A DNA stretch of 64,000 nt from Pseudomonas sp. AB6 (GTDB taxonomy: Bacteria > Pseudomonadota > Gammaproteobacteria > Pseudomonadales > Pseudomonadaceae): positions 3,163,501 to 3,227,500 of the forward strand of contig NZ_JAVIWJ010000001.1 of NCBI RefSeq assembly GCF_034314105.1. The letters run 5' to 3'. Position numbers and translations under genes: made by a program. Positions within the stretch are counted from its first letter, which is position 1, and every line of letters starts with the position of its first letter. Of this stretch, positions 25,515-35,630 are shown in pieces. The notes beneath the pieces were generated by a model. That model was not told where the DNA came from, did no database searches, and was given only the letters and a program-made list of their open reading frames with translations.

Positions 25515-26458
25515 TTAAGCTTCTCCGCTACACGCATCACAGCACTGCGCGATCGTGGATTGGCCTTGGTTTCAGCCTCGGAGGCGAATTGCGCTTTGCC
25601 GTGGATTTTGATTTTCGGGTCGAATGCCTGAAAACGGATCGGTAAATCGCGAGGCATTGTGTCGGTTTCGCCTTTTGCGAGCTTACGCATGAACAATTTG
25701 ACGATGCGATCTTCCAACGAGTGGAAGCTGATGACAACCAAACGTCCGCCAACTTCAAGCGTTTCTAGGGCAGCTTCGAGCCCGGCTTCAAGATCGCCCA
25801 GTTCGTTATTGACATGTATGCGCAGGCCCTGAAAAGCGCGAGTCGCCGGATTTTTGCCTTTTTCCCATGCAGGATTAGCAACCTTCAACACCTCAGCAAG
25901 GTCGCCGGTGCGCTCAAAGCGTTGGGTTTCACGACGCAGAACCACGGCGTTCGCCATGCGCTTGGCGAAACGCTCCTCGCCATATTCCTTGAACACACGG
26001 GCAATTTCTTCCGCGGATGCCGTGGCGATGAACTCGGCAGCGCTGACGCCGCGACTAGGGTCCATGCGCATATCCAGAGGACCGTCGTTCATAAAGCTGA
26101 AGCCGCGTTCTGGATCGTCCAGTTGCGGCGATGAGACGCCAAGGTCGAGCAAAACTCCGTTGATCTTGCCCGCCAGACCGCGACTTTCAACTTCAGCGCC
26201 CAGCTCAGCAAAGCTGCGTTGCACAACGACAAAGCGGCCGTCTTCGGCCGCTAGCGCTTGCCCTGTGGCAATCGCTTGAGGATCTTTGTCAAATCCCAGC
26301 AAACGCCCGTCAGGGCCAAGATGCTGCAATATCAGGCGACTGTGGCCGCCGCGGCCGAATGTACCATCCAAATAGCAGCCATCGGTACGTACCGCGAGAG
26401 CCTCTACGGCTTCTTCGAGCAGTACGGTGATGTGGGTAAAGCCGCTAGTCATAGTCAC
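25511..26458 (-). CDS. rsmH: RsmH, 16S rRNA m4C1402 methyltransferase
   Basis: RsmH (MraW, 315 aa) methylates N4 of C1402 in 16S rRNA with SAM; RsmI, also in this window, modifies the 2'-OH of the same base. Motifs are [13 protein letters not shown], the SAM site [46 protein letters not shown] and [14 protein letters not shown]. Two starts are possible. I prefer GTG at 26458, which overlaps the mraZ stop as GTGA and keeps a residue pattern like other Pseudomonas RsmH; ATG at 26452 is 2 codons shorter. Confidence 0.96.
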
Positions 26459-26910
26459 AAGATCAAATCACGCAGTTCATCAGGCATAGCGCCAGGTTGT
26501 TGAATAGCCGCCAGGTCCGCTTCAGCAAGCGTGTTCCAGGCGTCCTCGTCCCACAGTTGAAACTTATTTAGCTGGCCAACCAACATCACGCGCTTATCCA
26601 ACTTCGCGTAATCGCGCAGCCGCGGCGGAACCAGAAAACGGCCACTTCCATCCAGTTCCAGATCGACCGCATTCCCAATCAACAGCCGCTGCAGGCGACG
26701 GTTTTCTTCACGGAATGTCGGCAAGTCACGCAACTTGGCCTCAATCAGTTCCCATTCGGATAACGGGTACAGGCATAAGCAGGGGTCTACAGCGTCAATC
26801 GTTACAATTAACTGCCCGGCACTGCGCGAATCCAACTCGTCGCGGTACCGGCTCGGCATTGCGAGGCGACCCTTTGCGTCAAGATTGATTGCGTTGGCAC
26901 CACGAAACAC
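26455..26910 (-). CDS. mraZ: MraZ, transcriptional regulator of the dcw cluster
   Basis: MraZ (151 aa) is an AbrB-like DNA-binding protein, and in E. coli it represses its own operon. Two SpoVT/AbrB-type repeats are visible: [19 protein letters not shown] (about 8-26) and [20 protein letters not shown] (about 82-101), each with the conserved DxxGR signature. It is the first gene of the cluster. Its upstream region carries three spaced GTGG boxes that fit the known MraZ operator, immediately downstream of a promoter -10 element. Confidence 0.97.
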   Translation of the reverse strand: MFRGANAINLDAKGRLAMPSRYRDELDSRSAGQLIVTIDAVDPCLCLYPLSEWELIEAKLRDLPTFREENRRLQRLLIGNAVDLELDGSGRFLVPPRLRDYAKLDKRVMLVGQLNKFQLWDEDAWNTLAEADLAAIQQPGAMPDELRDLIL

Positions 26911-26950
26911 AGGCGCGATCTCCGAATATTAACTTTTTGAGCTGAAAAAA

Positions 26951-26980
26951 CCCACTTCATGCCACTTTCCGCCACTTGCG
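26951..26980 (-). promoter_or_regulatory. putative MraZ operator, three 10-bp repeats
   Basis: Read on the minus strand, three consecutive 10-base units begin AAGTGGC, AAGTGGC and AAGTGGG. This gives GTGG(C/G) boxes separated by exactly 5 bases, immediately downstream of a -10 element and about 40 bases before mraZ. E. coli MraZ is known to bind GTGG(G)-type direct repeats with 5-base spacers, so this is most likely the autoregulatory site. Binding is inferred. Confidence 0.75.
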
Positions 26981-26983
26981 CAC

Positions 26984-27013
26984 ACTATATAAATGCGCCC
27001 ACCACACCGTCAA
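26984..27013 (-). promoter_or_regulatory. putative promoter of the mraZ/dcw operon
   Basis: On the minus strand, TTGACG (27013-27008) and TATAGT (26989-26984) are 18 bases apart; TATATA with a 16-base spacer is an alternative -10. Transcription would start within or next to the MraZ boxes, consistent with repression by promoter occlusion. Confidence 0.6.
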
Positions 27014-27218
27014 GGCACGGTCCTAAGGAATTCCCTTACAGAACGGAGATTTAGGAGAAGAAAGTCAGACTTCGGAGCATTTTTTTAATTGTTTTGATAG
27101 ATAAACCCCGGAGAGCTCAAAGGCCTGAGTCTCGAAGTTAATGTGATTTATCAAGAGTAAGATTTTTTTGATATTACGAAAGGTTGATGCTGCGAAAAGC
27201 GGGGGTAGAAAATAAGGT

Positions 27219-27577
27219 GGAGAGTCGATCTGTAAGCCGGGTTCTGTCGTGAACAGTCATTCGTCTACGACGGCCATCACTGGACGTCTTTAGCAACCTA
27301 CCCGGTTCCAGCGCGGGCCACGCCTTGGAACCCTATTTGGTCTTGCTCCGAGTGGGGTTTACCTTGACCACGACCTGTTGCCAGACGTGCGGTGCGCTCT
27401 TACCGCACCTTTTCACCCTTACCGGCACCGAAGTGCTTAGGCGGTTATTTTCTGTGGCACTTTCCGTAGGCTCACGCCTCCCAGGCATTACCTGGCACTC
27501 TGCCCTATGGAGCCCGGACTTTCCTCCCCCCTTTATTGCGGAACAATAAAAGGCAGCGACTGTCCAATCGACTCTCC
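27219..27577 (-). ncRNA. rnpB: RNase P RNA (type A)
   Basis: The minus strand carries the catalytic RNA that matures tRNA 5' ends. The conserved 5' core GAGGAAAGTCCGGGCTCC lies near 27533-27516 and the 3' core ACAGAACCCGGCTTACAG near 27248-27231. The 5' and 3' ends pair (GAGTCGAT near 27575; ATCGACTC near 27220) as P1. Ends are placed to within a few bases. A promoter lies just upstream at 27585-27613. I found no clear hairpin terminator in the stretch between rnpB and the mraZ promoter (27014-27218), which otherwise shows no gene. Confidence 0.95.
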
Positions 27578-27584
27578 GCCGACA

Positions 27585-27613
27585 AGGTTAGCGGCACGGA
27601 CCGTCAAGAACAA
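27585..27613 (-). promoter_or_regulatory. putative rnpB promoter
   Basis: On the minus strand, TTGTTC (27613-27608) and TAACCT (27590-27585) are separated by 17 bases. The -10 ends 9 bases before the predicted RNA 5' end at about 27575, which is the expected distance. Confidence 0.6.
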
Positions 27614-27661
27614 GCTTTAATACATTCTGCGACCTCTAGCGGTTAGCGCCGACGCAGGAAT

Positions 27662-28543
27662 TTATTCGCCTTTTTGCTTTTCCAGCGCTACCTGATAGAG
27701 CAAGTTTTTGCGAACGCCGGTAATTTCGGCGGCCAATGCAGCGGCTCTTTTGAGCGGCATCTCCTCCAGCAAGAGATCTAAAATACGCCGTGCGTCCGCA
27801 CCGATAACGTCTTCATTTTCTGGCGCTGTCCAACCCGCAACCAACACCACGCACTCCCCGCGCTGCTGATTGCTGTCACCTTCGACAAACGCTCGCAGAT
27901 CGGACAACGGCAGCCCCTTAAGGGTTTCAAAGGTTTTGGTCAGCTCTCGTGCCAGTAATGCGGGACGCTCTGGGCCGAACACAGATTCAAGATCTTGCAG
28001 GCACTCCAGGATTCGATGTGGCGCCTCATAAAAAATCAGCGTGCGGGGTTCACTCTTAAGCAACTCAAGTCGAGCCCTGCGGCCAACCGCTTTAGCGGGT
28101 AAAAAGCCTTCAAAGATAAAACGGTCGGAAGGCAGCCCGGCCGCCGACAACGCGGCGATCAACGCGCACGCTCCAGGAATCGGCACCACTCGGATGCCCG
28201 CTGCACGCGCTTGCCGCACCAAGTGATAACCGGGATCGGATATAAGGGGAGTGCCCGCATCGGAGATCAGCGCAACATCATCACCGGCTAATAGCCGTGT
28301 CAAAAAGCGACTGCCCTCCTCCCGCTCGTTGTGTTCATGACACGCCGCCAGTGGCGTAGGAATACCAAAATGCTGCATCAACCGTAACGAGTGACGAGTA
28401 TCTTCGGCAGCAATTAGCGCCACGTCGCGCAACACCTTCAGCGCACGCACGCTCATGTCATCCAGGTTACCGATAGGCGTAGCAACAACATAAAGCGAGC
28501 CTGGAGCGGAATTCAAAGCACCTGGAGCAGTCAAAGCGCACAC
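27662..28543 (-). CDS. rsmI: RsmI, 16S rRNA 2'-O-methyltransferase (C1402)
   Basis: RsmI (293 aa) methylates the ribose of C1402 in 16S rRNA. It has the tetrapyrrole-methylase fold: GSLYVVATPIGNLDDMSVRALKVL, AEDTRHSLRLM, LISDAGTPLISDPGYHLVRQA, VPIPGACALIAALSAAGLP, FEGFLPAK and FYEAPHRI are all present. It is divergent from lpoA, as yraL is from yraM in E. coli. The 258-base gap to lpoA contains no recognisable gene. Confidence 0.97.
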   Translation of the reverse strand: MCALTAPGALNSAPGSLYVVATPIGNLDDMSVRALKVLRDVALIAAEDTRHSLRLMQHFGIPTPLAACHEHNEREEGSRFLTRLLAGDDVALISDAGTPLISDPGYHLVRQARAAGIRVVPIPGACALIAALSAAGLPSDRFIFEGFLPAKAVGRRARLELLKSEPRTLIFYEAPHRILECLQDLESVFGPERPALLARELTKTFETLKGLPLSDLRAFVEGDSNQQRGECVVLVAGWTAPENEDVIGADARRILDLLLEEMPLKRAAALAAEITGVRKNLLYQVALEKQKGE

Positions 28544-28801
28544 CTCTTGTGTTGAACAAAAAATGCATTGTACAGATTAAGGCCGTGGCGAACGGATCGC
28601 TGGCACAAGCGAACACTAAAACAGTTTGAGAGAACGTTTGATTTCCTTACCGCACAACGTGAATAAACAATAAAACACCGCTTCGCCTTTTATTTAGCTG
28701 CACCGCGACCAATATCACCGCTTTAACGCCATCAACATCGCGCCCCGGCCAGTGCTTGGGTACAATTCCAGCCTATTTGCTTGAGTATCAGGATCACATA
28801 C

Positions 28802-30613
28802 ATGATCGCTTGCCTGCGCCTGTTCACCGCCCTTTGTCTCGCTGCCCTGTTGGCGGCGTGTGCCAGTTCGCCGTCGTCGACCCTGGGCGAACTTCCTCGC
28901 ACGCCCGACGCCAGCATCGAGCAATTGCTCGAACAAGCCGCTGCCGCCAAAACCCCCGATCAAGCCGCGTCGCTAAGGCTGAGCGCGGCCGATCAGGCCA
29001 ATCGACAAGGGGACGTGGGCCGAGCCGCAAAAATTCTTGAGCAAGTTCCTGTTGATCAGCTCAAACCTGCACAACAGGTCTACGCGAGCACTCTTTCCGC
29101 TGAGCTGGCCCTGGGTCGCAACCAACCCAAGGTTGCTCTGGCAGCGCTAAGCCACCCAAGCCTGCTGCGCTTGGGCGAACTGCCTATTGATCAGCAAGTT
29201 CGCACCGGCCTTGTTCAGGCGCGCGCACTGGAAGCCGACGGACAAATCCTGGCCGCCGCCAGCCAACGGGTATTTATCGCGCCGCTACTTAAAAACGGCG
29301 ATGCCACAGCCAACCACGAAGCGATCTGGTCGCTGGTTTCCCAGTTACCGCCTGAGCAACTCCAAGGCTCTGGCAACGGTGACCTTGCGGGCTGGCTGAG
29401 CTTGGCCCTGGCGGTAAAAACCGCCGGTACGCTGGAGCAGCAGCAAGCCGCGATCGATACCTGGAAAGCACAAAACCCGCAGCATCCGGCCGCCCAGCAA
29501 TTACCACTTCCGCTGATTGCCCTCAAGGCATTAGCCAGTGCCCCGCTGACCAAAATTGCGTTGTTACTGCCACAAGACGGCCCGCTAGTTTCGGTGGCCC
29601 GGGCACTGCGCGAAGGCTTTATGGCTGCGCACTATCAAGCTCAGCAAGCGGGACAAAAGCCCCCCGTCATCCAAGTGTTCGATAGCTCACGCCTGACTTC
29701 GCTTGACGATTTCTACCGTCAGGCCAAAGCGTCCGGCGTGCAACTGGTAATTGGTCCGCTGGAAAAACCACTGGTTAAACAGTTAAGCAACCGTCCACAC
29801 TTGCCTATTACAACGCTGGCACTTAACTACAGCGATTCTCGTCAAGCGGGGCCACCGGAACTGTTCCAGTTTGGCCTTGCCGCTGAAGACGAAGCCAGGG
29901 AAGTGGCGCGCCGCGCCTGGGCCGATGGCAAGCGGAGCGCTGCCGCCATGGTGCCGAGAGGTGAATGGGGTGACCGTGTTCTGGACGCCTTCCGTCAAAG
30001 CTGGCAAGCATTAGGCGGCACGTTCATCGTCGCCGAGCACGTAGACCAACCGGTCGCCCTCGCCCAGCAAATTGCTGACATGTTCCAACTGCGCAATGTC
30101 GATGCCCGCGCCAAAAGCTTGCAAAATACTGCAGGCGCTCAAGCACCTCAGCCAACGCGTCGCCAAGACATTGATTTTATTTTCCTGGCCGCCACGCCTC
30201 AGCTAGCGCAGCAGATCAAACCGACGCTGGTGTTCCAATATGCTGGTGATGTGCCTGTGTATGCGACCTCCCAACTGTTTACTAACAGCGGCGATCAAGC
30301 GCAGTACAAGGACTTGGAAGGCATTCAATTCTGCGATACCCCATGGCTGCTGAACACCAGTAATCCGCTGCATCAGCAAGTGATCGCGCAATGGCCACAA
30401 GCGGCCGGGAGCCTGGGTCGGTTGTACGCCATGGGAATCGATGCTTATCGCTTGGCACCGCGTCTGACACAACTCAAAGCGTTGCCTGACACTCGCCTGG
30501 ATGGCGAGTCCGGCAGATTAAGTCTGGGCCAAGGGCAGCGTGTAGAACGGCAACTGCCATGGGCTCAATTTGTCGGCGGCCAGGTTCATCGCCTGCCAGA
30601 CACCGCGCATTGA
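28802..30613 (+). CDS. lpoA: LpoA-like lipoprotein, penicillin-binding protein activator
   Basis: This is a 603-aa LppC-family outer membrane lipoprotein. In E. coli, LpoA activates PBP1a from the outer membrane; note that Pseudomonas uses a different activator for PBP1b. The signal peptide ends in the lipobox LLAAC, with the lipidated cysteine near residue 21. An N-terminal helical TPR-like region (about 30-240) is followed by a periplasmic-binding-protein-like domain (about 255-600; KIALLLPQDGPLVSVARALREGF). The ATG at 28802 has AGGA 8 bases upstream; an in-frame ATG seven codons earlier is less likely. First gene of lpoA-yraN-gmhA/diaA-dolP. Confidence 0.88.
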   Translation: MIACLRLFTALCLAALLAACASSPSSTLGELPRTPDASIEQLLEQAAAAKTPDQAASLRLSAADQANRQGDVGRAAKILEQVPVDQLKPAQQVYASTLSAELALGRNQPKVALAALSHPSLLRLGELPIDQQVRTGLVQARALEADGQILAAASQRVFIAPLLKNGDATANHEAIWSLVSQLPPEQLQGSGNGDLAGWLSLALAVKTAGTLEQQQAAIDTWKAQNPQHPAAQQLPLPLIALKALASAPLTKIALLLPQDGPLVSVARALREGFMAAHYQAQQAGQKPPVIQVFDSSRLTSLDDFYRQAKASGVQLVIGPLEKPLVKQLSNRPHLPITTLALNYSDSRQAGPPELFQFGLAAEDEAREVARRAWADGKRSAAAMVPRGEWGDRVLDAFRQSWQALGGTFIVAEHVDQPVALAQQIADMFQLRNVDARAKSLQNTAGAQAPQPTRRQDIDFIFLAATPQLAQQIKPTLVFQYAGDVPVYATSQLFTNSGDQAQYKDLEGIQFCDTPWLLNTSNPLHQQVIAQWPQAAGSLGRLYAMGIDAYRLAPRLTQLKALPDTRLDGESGRLSLGQGQRVERQLPWAQFVGGQVHRLPDTAH

Positions 30614-30984
30614 TACCTGTCGCACCGCATTTGAGGGCCGGGCGTGAGGCTGAGGCATTCGCCCTGACATATCTTCAGCAGCAGGGATTAAGCCTGATCG
30701 CGCAGAACTGGTTATGCCCACGCGGCGAACTCGATCTGGTAATGCTTGATGGCGATACAGTAGTATTCGTCGAAGTGCGCTATCGGCGCCACGCAGGCTG
30801 GGGTGGCGCGCTTGAAAGCGTCGATGTTCGCAAGCGCGAAAAACTGGCTATGGCCGCTCAATATTTTCTGCAACAAGCGTCACACTGGGCTGACTCACCT
30901 TGCCGCTTTGATGTGATTGGCATTAATGGCGACCCTGGCAAGGAACCCTCATTAAATTGGCTCCAAAATGCATTTGACAGCTAG
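30610..30984 (+). CDS. yraN: YraN family protein (UPF0102)
   Basis: This is a 124-aa predicted nuclease-fold protein of unknown role. The core (RAGREAEAFALTYLQQQGLSLIAQNW, then RGELDLVMLDGDTVVFVEVRYR) is the UPF0102 signature, with the E-x-D...E-x-K/R arrangement of the PD-(D/E)xK superfamily (GELDLV...FVEVRYR). No ATG lies between the lpoA stop and the conserved core. TTG at 30610, overlapping the lpoA stop as TTGA, is the most economical start; TTG 30631 is an alternative. Position after lpoA matches E. coli yraM-yraN. Confidence 0.85.
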   Translation: MIPVAPHLRAGREAEAFALTYLQQQGLSLIAQNWLCPRGELDLVMLDGDTVVFVEVRYRRHAGWGGALESVDVRKREKLAMAAQYFLQQASHWADSPCRFDVIGINGDPGKEPSLNWLQNAFDS

Positions 30985-31108
30985 ACCAGGCGGCAGGACT
31001 TGTCGAACCTGGATGCCTGATTTTCGAATGAAACACCTATACCGATTTTGCTTTGCAGGCTGCACATTGTTTGTGCCTGGAGCAGTTGCCCTACTTAAGG
31101 TCACATAG

Positions 31109-32277
<1,169 letters not shown>

Positions 32278-32357
32278 TCTGACCGTAGATACCGCCTCGA
32301 CTGCGCCCACGTTGCGCTTACGCAGCGAAGGCCAAGATGGTGTCTGTTACTTCCAAC

Positions 32358-32390
32358 AAAAAACGCCGACATCTCTGTCGGCGTTTTTTT
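32358..32390. terminator. bidirectional terminator between dolP and sspB
   Basis: Arms AAACGCCGAC and GTCGGCGTTT, extended by A/T pairs to about 13 bp, enclose the loop ATCTCT (32371-32376). A-tract on the left and T-tract on the right serve both convergent operons. Confidence 0.9.
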
Positions 32391-32411
32391 GTTTCAAAAA
32401 GCTGAGTTCGA

Positions 32412-32828
32412 TTATTTGACCACTTTCAGGCTCGGTCTGCCTGTCGGTCGCGGTGGTTCGCTTTCCGGTGGCGGTCCTTCATCATCAGGATCGATATCTT
32501 CATCAACGTCTTCAAGGGCCGGTTCTACTTCAAAAACCATACCCTGACCGTTTTCCCGGGCATAAATACCTAGAATCGCGGCAATAGGAACGTACAACGT
32601 GTGCGGAACACCGCCGAAACGACCTTCGAAACTGACAGCATCGTTATCCATGTGCAGATGACGCACAGCACTGGGCGACACGTTTAAAACGATCTGACCA
32701 TCATTGGCAAAGCCCTGAGGGACCTGCACTGACGGGTATTCCGCATTAACCAGCATGTGCGGGGTGCAATCGTTATCTACGATCCACTCATACAGAGCAC
32801 GAATCAGATAAGGGCGACTGGAGTTCAT
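32412..32828 (-). CDS. sspB: SspB, ClpXP specificity-enhancing factor
   Basis: SspB (138 aa) delivers ssrA-tagged peptides to ClpXP. The N-terminal substrate-binding domain (SSRPYLIRALYEWIVDNDCTPH...) is followed by an acidic linker and the C-terminal ClpX-binding tail, here RPSLKVVK. The ATG at 32828 has AAGGAG 6 bases upstream; one codon earlier a TTG is possible but less likely. It lies 17 bases after sspA in the usual sspAB operon. Confidence 0.96.
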   Translation of the reverse strand: MNSSRPYLIRALYEWIVDNDCTPHMLVNAEYPSVQVPQGFANDGQIVLNVSPSAVRHLHMDNDAVSFEGRFGGVPHTLYVPIAAILGIYARENGQGMVFEVEPALEDVDEDIDPDDEGPPPESEPPRPTGRPSLKVVK

Positions 32829-32845
32829 CAACGGCTCCTTAAGCC

Positions 32846-33463
32846 TTAGCGCATATCACGTTCAGCACCAGACAGACTTGTCTGGAAAGCCTCACGTGCA
32901 AATTGGCGCTCCATGTAATCAAGCAGCGGTTTCGCTTGCCGAGGCAATTCTATACCCAGGACCGGAAGACGCCAAAGTATCGGCAACAGGCAACAATCAA
33001 CTAGGCTTTGATCTTCGCTGAGGAAAAAAGGCTTGTCAGCGAACAACGCAGAGACACCGGTCAAACTTTCACGCAGCTCTTTACGCGCCTGAACGCGAGC
33101 AGGTTCTTTACTGCGTGAATCCAGAATCAGATCCACCAAACCACACCAGTCGCGCTGAATACGATGAATCAGCAGGCGGCTGTTGGCGCGGGCTACAGGA
33201 TAAACCGGCAACAAAGGGGGGTGCGGATAACGCTCATCCAAGTATTCCATCACCACCGTCGACTCGTACAAAGCCAAGTCGCGATCGACCAGCGTTGGTA
33301 CGCTGCCGTACGGATTAACCTCGATCAATCTTGGCGGATGACGACCCGTCACAACATCAATGATCTCAGCGCTGACACCTTTCTCGGCGAGCACAATGCG
33401 CACGCGGTGGGAATAGTGGTCGGCGGGGTCGGAGTAACAGGCCAACCGATTGGTCACGCCCAT
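32846..33463 (-). CDS. sspA: SspA, stringent starvation protein A
   Basis: SspA (205 aa) has a GST fold without GST activity and binds RNA polymerase; in Pseudomonas and relatives it affects virulence and stress gene transcription. The N-terminal thioredoxin-like half contains [21 protein letters not shown] and [33 protein letters not shown]. The conserved PHP surface loop (here YPHPPLLP) is important for its activity in E. coli. It lies downstream of petABC, with a 176-base structured gap between. Confidence 0.96.
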   Translation of the reverse strand: MGVTNRLACYSDPADHYSHRVRIVLAEKGVSAEIIDVVTGRHPPRLIEVNPYGSVPTLVDRDLALYESTVVMEYLDERYPHPPLLPVYPVARANSRLLIHRIQRDWCGLVDLILDSRSKEPARVQARKELRESLTGVSALFADKPFFLSEDQSLVDCCLLPILWRLPVLGIELPRQAKPLLDYMERQFAREAFQTSLSGAERDMR

Positions 33464-33500
33464 GGCGGTCCTCCTCGCTTGTAAAAGTTTTCAGAAGCAG

Positions 33501-33588
33501 AAAAACGAGCGCGCCCAAGGGGCGCCTCCAAAAACGACTACGGGGGCAGACAACCACAGAAGCGGTCACTTGCCCCACGCTCGTTTTT
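33501..33588 (-). terminator. complex hairpin region between petC and sspA
   Basis: On the minus strand, three nested inverted repeats occur. The outer arms are AAAAACGAGCG/CGCTCGTTTTT (33501-33511 with 33578-33588). Inside them are a GCGCCC/GGGCGC hairpin (33511-33525) and GGGGCA/TGCCCC arms (33543-33548 with 33571-33576). Two T-runs follow hairpins, so it probably terminates petABC transcription. The three-way layout is more elaborate than an ordinary terminator. Confidence 0.55.
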
Positions 33589-33639
33589 CGGAGAAACACC
33601 CTAGGGCGCGGCTCGTTAACAGCAGGGGTTACAGCATAA

Positions 33640-34419
33640 TCAATGGACGTCTTTCCAGTATTCGCGCTTGAGTAAATACGCGAAGACGAAGAAGAAGGCC
33701 AAGTAAAGCAATACATAGGTTCCGATGCGCTGATGCTGCAGCTTCACCGGATTTGCCGAGTAAGCGAGGAAGGTTACAAGATTTTTGATCTTCTCATCGA
33801 ACTGTTCTTCATTTAGCGAACCGGTTTTCGGCAATACGGTCAATTGATCGCATGCTTCATGGGTCAATGGAGAACCTGTCAGAGGGTCGAACTGCTTCTT
33901 CCCATCCTCAACGATTTGCATTTGCTTACAGCCGATAACCTGACGACCTTGCAGACCAGCCAGTACGTTAGGCATACCGACGTTCGGGAAAACCTTGTTG
34001 TTCACCCCCCAAGGACGTGCAGGGTCTTCATAGAACGAGCGCAGATAGCCATAGAGCCAGTCAGTGCCGCGGACACGAGCCACCAGGGTCAGATCGGGCG
34101 GAGCCGCGCCGAACCAGGCTTTAGCGTCAGCAGGCTGCATGCCGATGGACATGTGATCGCCAATCTTGGCGCCCGTGAATATCAGCTTATCCAGCATCAA
34201 ATCGTGGGGAATACCTAGATCGTCAGCCACACGCTCATAGCGCTGGAACTTGGCACTGTGGCAACCCATGCAGTAGTTGGCAAACGTACGTGCACCATCC
34301 TGCATGGCCGCTTTGTCAGAGACGTCAATATCAACATGCTCTAACTCTGGACCGTGCTCTGCCGCATAGGACACAACGGGCAGAAGAGCAAAAATCAATA
34401 CAGCAAATAGCTTTTTCAT
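33640..34419 (-). CDS. petC: PetC, cytochrome c1 of the bc1 complex
   Basis: Cytochrome c1 (259 aa) passes electrons from the Rieske protein to cytochrome c. It has a signal peptide (MKKLFAVLIFALLPVVSYA), the heme-binding CMGCH motif (about residue 50), an axial methionine region (MPNVLAGLQG), and a C-terminal membrane anchor (YVLLYLAFFFVFAYLL). The start at 34419 shares one base with the petB stop; a 56-codon extension into petB is a chance frame. Confidence 0.96.
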   Translation of the reverse strand: MKKLFAVLIFALLPVVSYAAEHGPELEHVDIDVSDKAAMQDGARTFANYCMGCHSAKFQRYERVADDLGIPHDLMLDKLIFTGAKIGDHMSIGMQPADAKAWFGAAPPDLTLVARVRGTDWLYGYLRSFYEDPARPWGVNNKVFPNVGMPNVLAGLQGRQVIGCKQMQIVEDGKKQFDPLTGSPLTHEACDQLTVLPKTGSLNEEQFDEKIKNLVTFLAYSANPVKLQHQRIGTYVLLYLAFFFVFAYLLKREYWKDVH

Positions 34420-35630
34420 CAGCCAGTCACCCTTTCTGGAACCGGTTTGGTCTTCTCGAGCCGGGTATAGAACGGCATCAGAATGAAGTAGGCGAAGTAC
34501 AGGAACGTACAAACCTGCGACAGAATCGTGCGCTCTGGTGTTGGCGGTAGAACGCCCAGCACGCCGAGAATTACAAATGCCACGCAAAACACCAGTAACC
34601 AGATCTTGCTCAACCAGCCTTTATAACGCATCGATTTGACCGGGCTACGATCAAGCCATGGCAACACGAACAGAACGGCAATTGCAGCACCCATGGCAAT
34701 AACGCCCATGAGCTTGTCCGGTATAGCACGCAGGATCGCGTAGAACGGCGTGAAGTACCAAACCGGAGCAATGTGCTCAGGGGTCTTGAACGCGTTAGCT
34801 ACTTCAAAGTTAGGTTTCTCGAGGAAATAGCCGCCCATTTCAGGGAAGAAAAATACGATCGAGCAAAAAATGAACAGGAACACCACGACGCCGACGATGT
34901 CTTTCACGGTGTAGTACGGATGGAAGGGAATGCCGTCCAGCGGTATGCCGTTTTCGTCTTTGTGTTTCTTGATGTCTACACCGTCGGGGTTGTTGGAACC
35001 CACTTCGTGCAGTGCAAGAACGTGCAACACCACCAGACCCAGAATGACGATCGGCAACGCCACGACATGCAACGCAAAGAAGCGGTTCAGGGTAATACCT
35101 GAAATCAGGTAGTCACCACGGATCCATTGAGTCAGGTCACCACCGATGACAGGAATCGCACCAAACAGCGAGATAATTACCTGAGCGCCCCAATAGGACA
35201 TCTGACCCCAAGGCAGCAGATAACCCATGAATGCTTCAGCCATCAGCGCCAAGTAGATCAGCATCCCGAACAGCCAGACCAGTTCGCGCGGCTTCTGATA
35301 CGAACCGTAAAGCAGTCCACGGAACATGTGCAGATAAACCACGATGAAGAACGCAGATGCACCTGTTGAGTGAAGCAGGCGCAGGATTGAGCCATATTCC
35401 ACGTCACGCATGATGTATTCGACAGAAGCGAACGCCTCTTCAGCCGATGGCGTGTAGCTCATGGTCAGCCAAACACCAGTAACGATCTGATTGACCAGCA
35501 CCAGCAGCGCCAGTGAGCCAAAAAAGTAAAAAAAGTTAAAGTTTTTTGGGGCGTAGTACTTGCTGAGATGGTCTTCCCACATTTTTGTGGCGGGAAAGCG
35601 CGCATCTACCCAGTCCATGAACTTACTCAT
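34419..35630 (-). CDS. petB: PetB, cytochrome b of the bc1 complex
   Basis: Cytochrome b (403 aa) is an eight-helix inner membrane subunit that carries hemes bL and bH and the two quinone sites. The Qo-site PEWY-type motif appears as the variant APVWYFTPFYAIL. Heme-binding histidines lie in LLHSTGASAFFIVVYLHMFRG and RFFALHVVALPIVILGLVVLHVLALHE. It starts by ATGA overlap with petA. Confidence 0.97.
   Translation of the reverse strand: MSKFMDWVDARFPATKMWEDHLSKYYAPKNFNFFYFFGSLALLVLVNQIVTGVWLTMSYTPSAEEAFASVEYIMRDVEYGSILRLLHSTGASAFFIVVYLHMFRGLLYGSYQKPRELVWLFGMLIYLALMAEAFMGYLLPWGQMSYWGAQVIISLFGAIPVIGGDLTQWIRGDYLISGITLNRFFALHVVALPIVILGLVVLHVLALHEVGSNNPDGVDIKKHKDENGIPLDGIPFHPYYTVKDIVGVVVFLFIFCSIVFFFPEMGGYFLEKPNFEVANAFKTPEHIAPVWYFTPFYAILRAIPDKLMGVIAMGAAIAVLFVLPWLDRSPVKSMRYKGWLSKIWLLVFCVAFVILGVLGVLPPTPERTILSQVCTFLYFAYFILMPFYTRLEKTKPVPERVTG

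Noticed and set aside
27325..27549. 74-codon plus-strand frame
   Set aside because: It lies wholly inside rnpB on the opposite strand.
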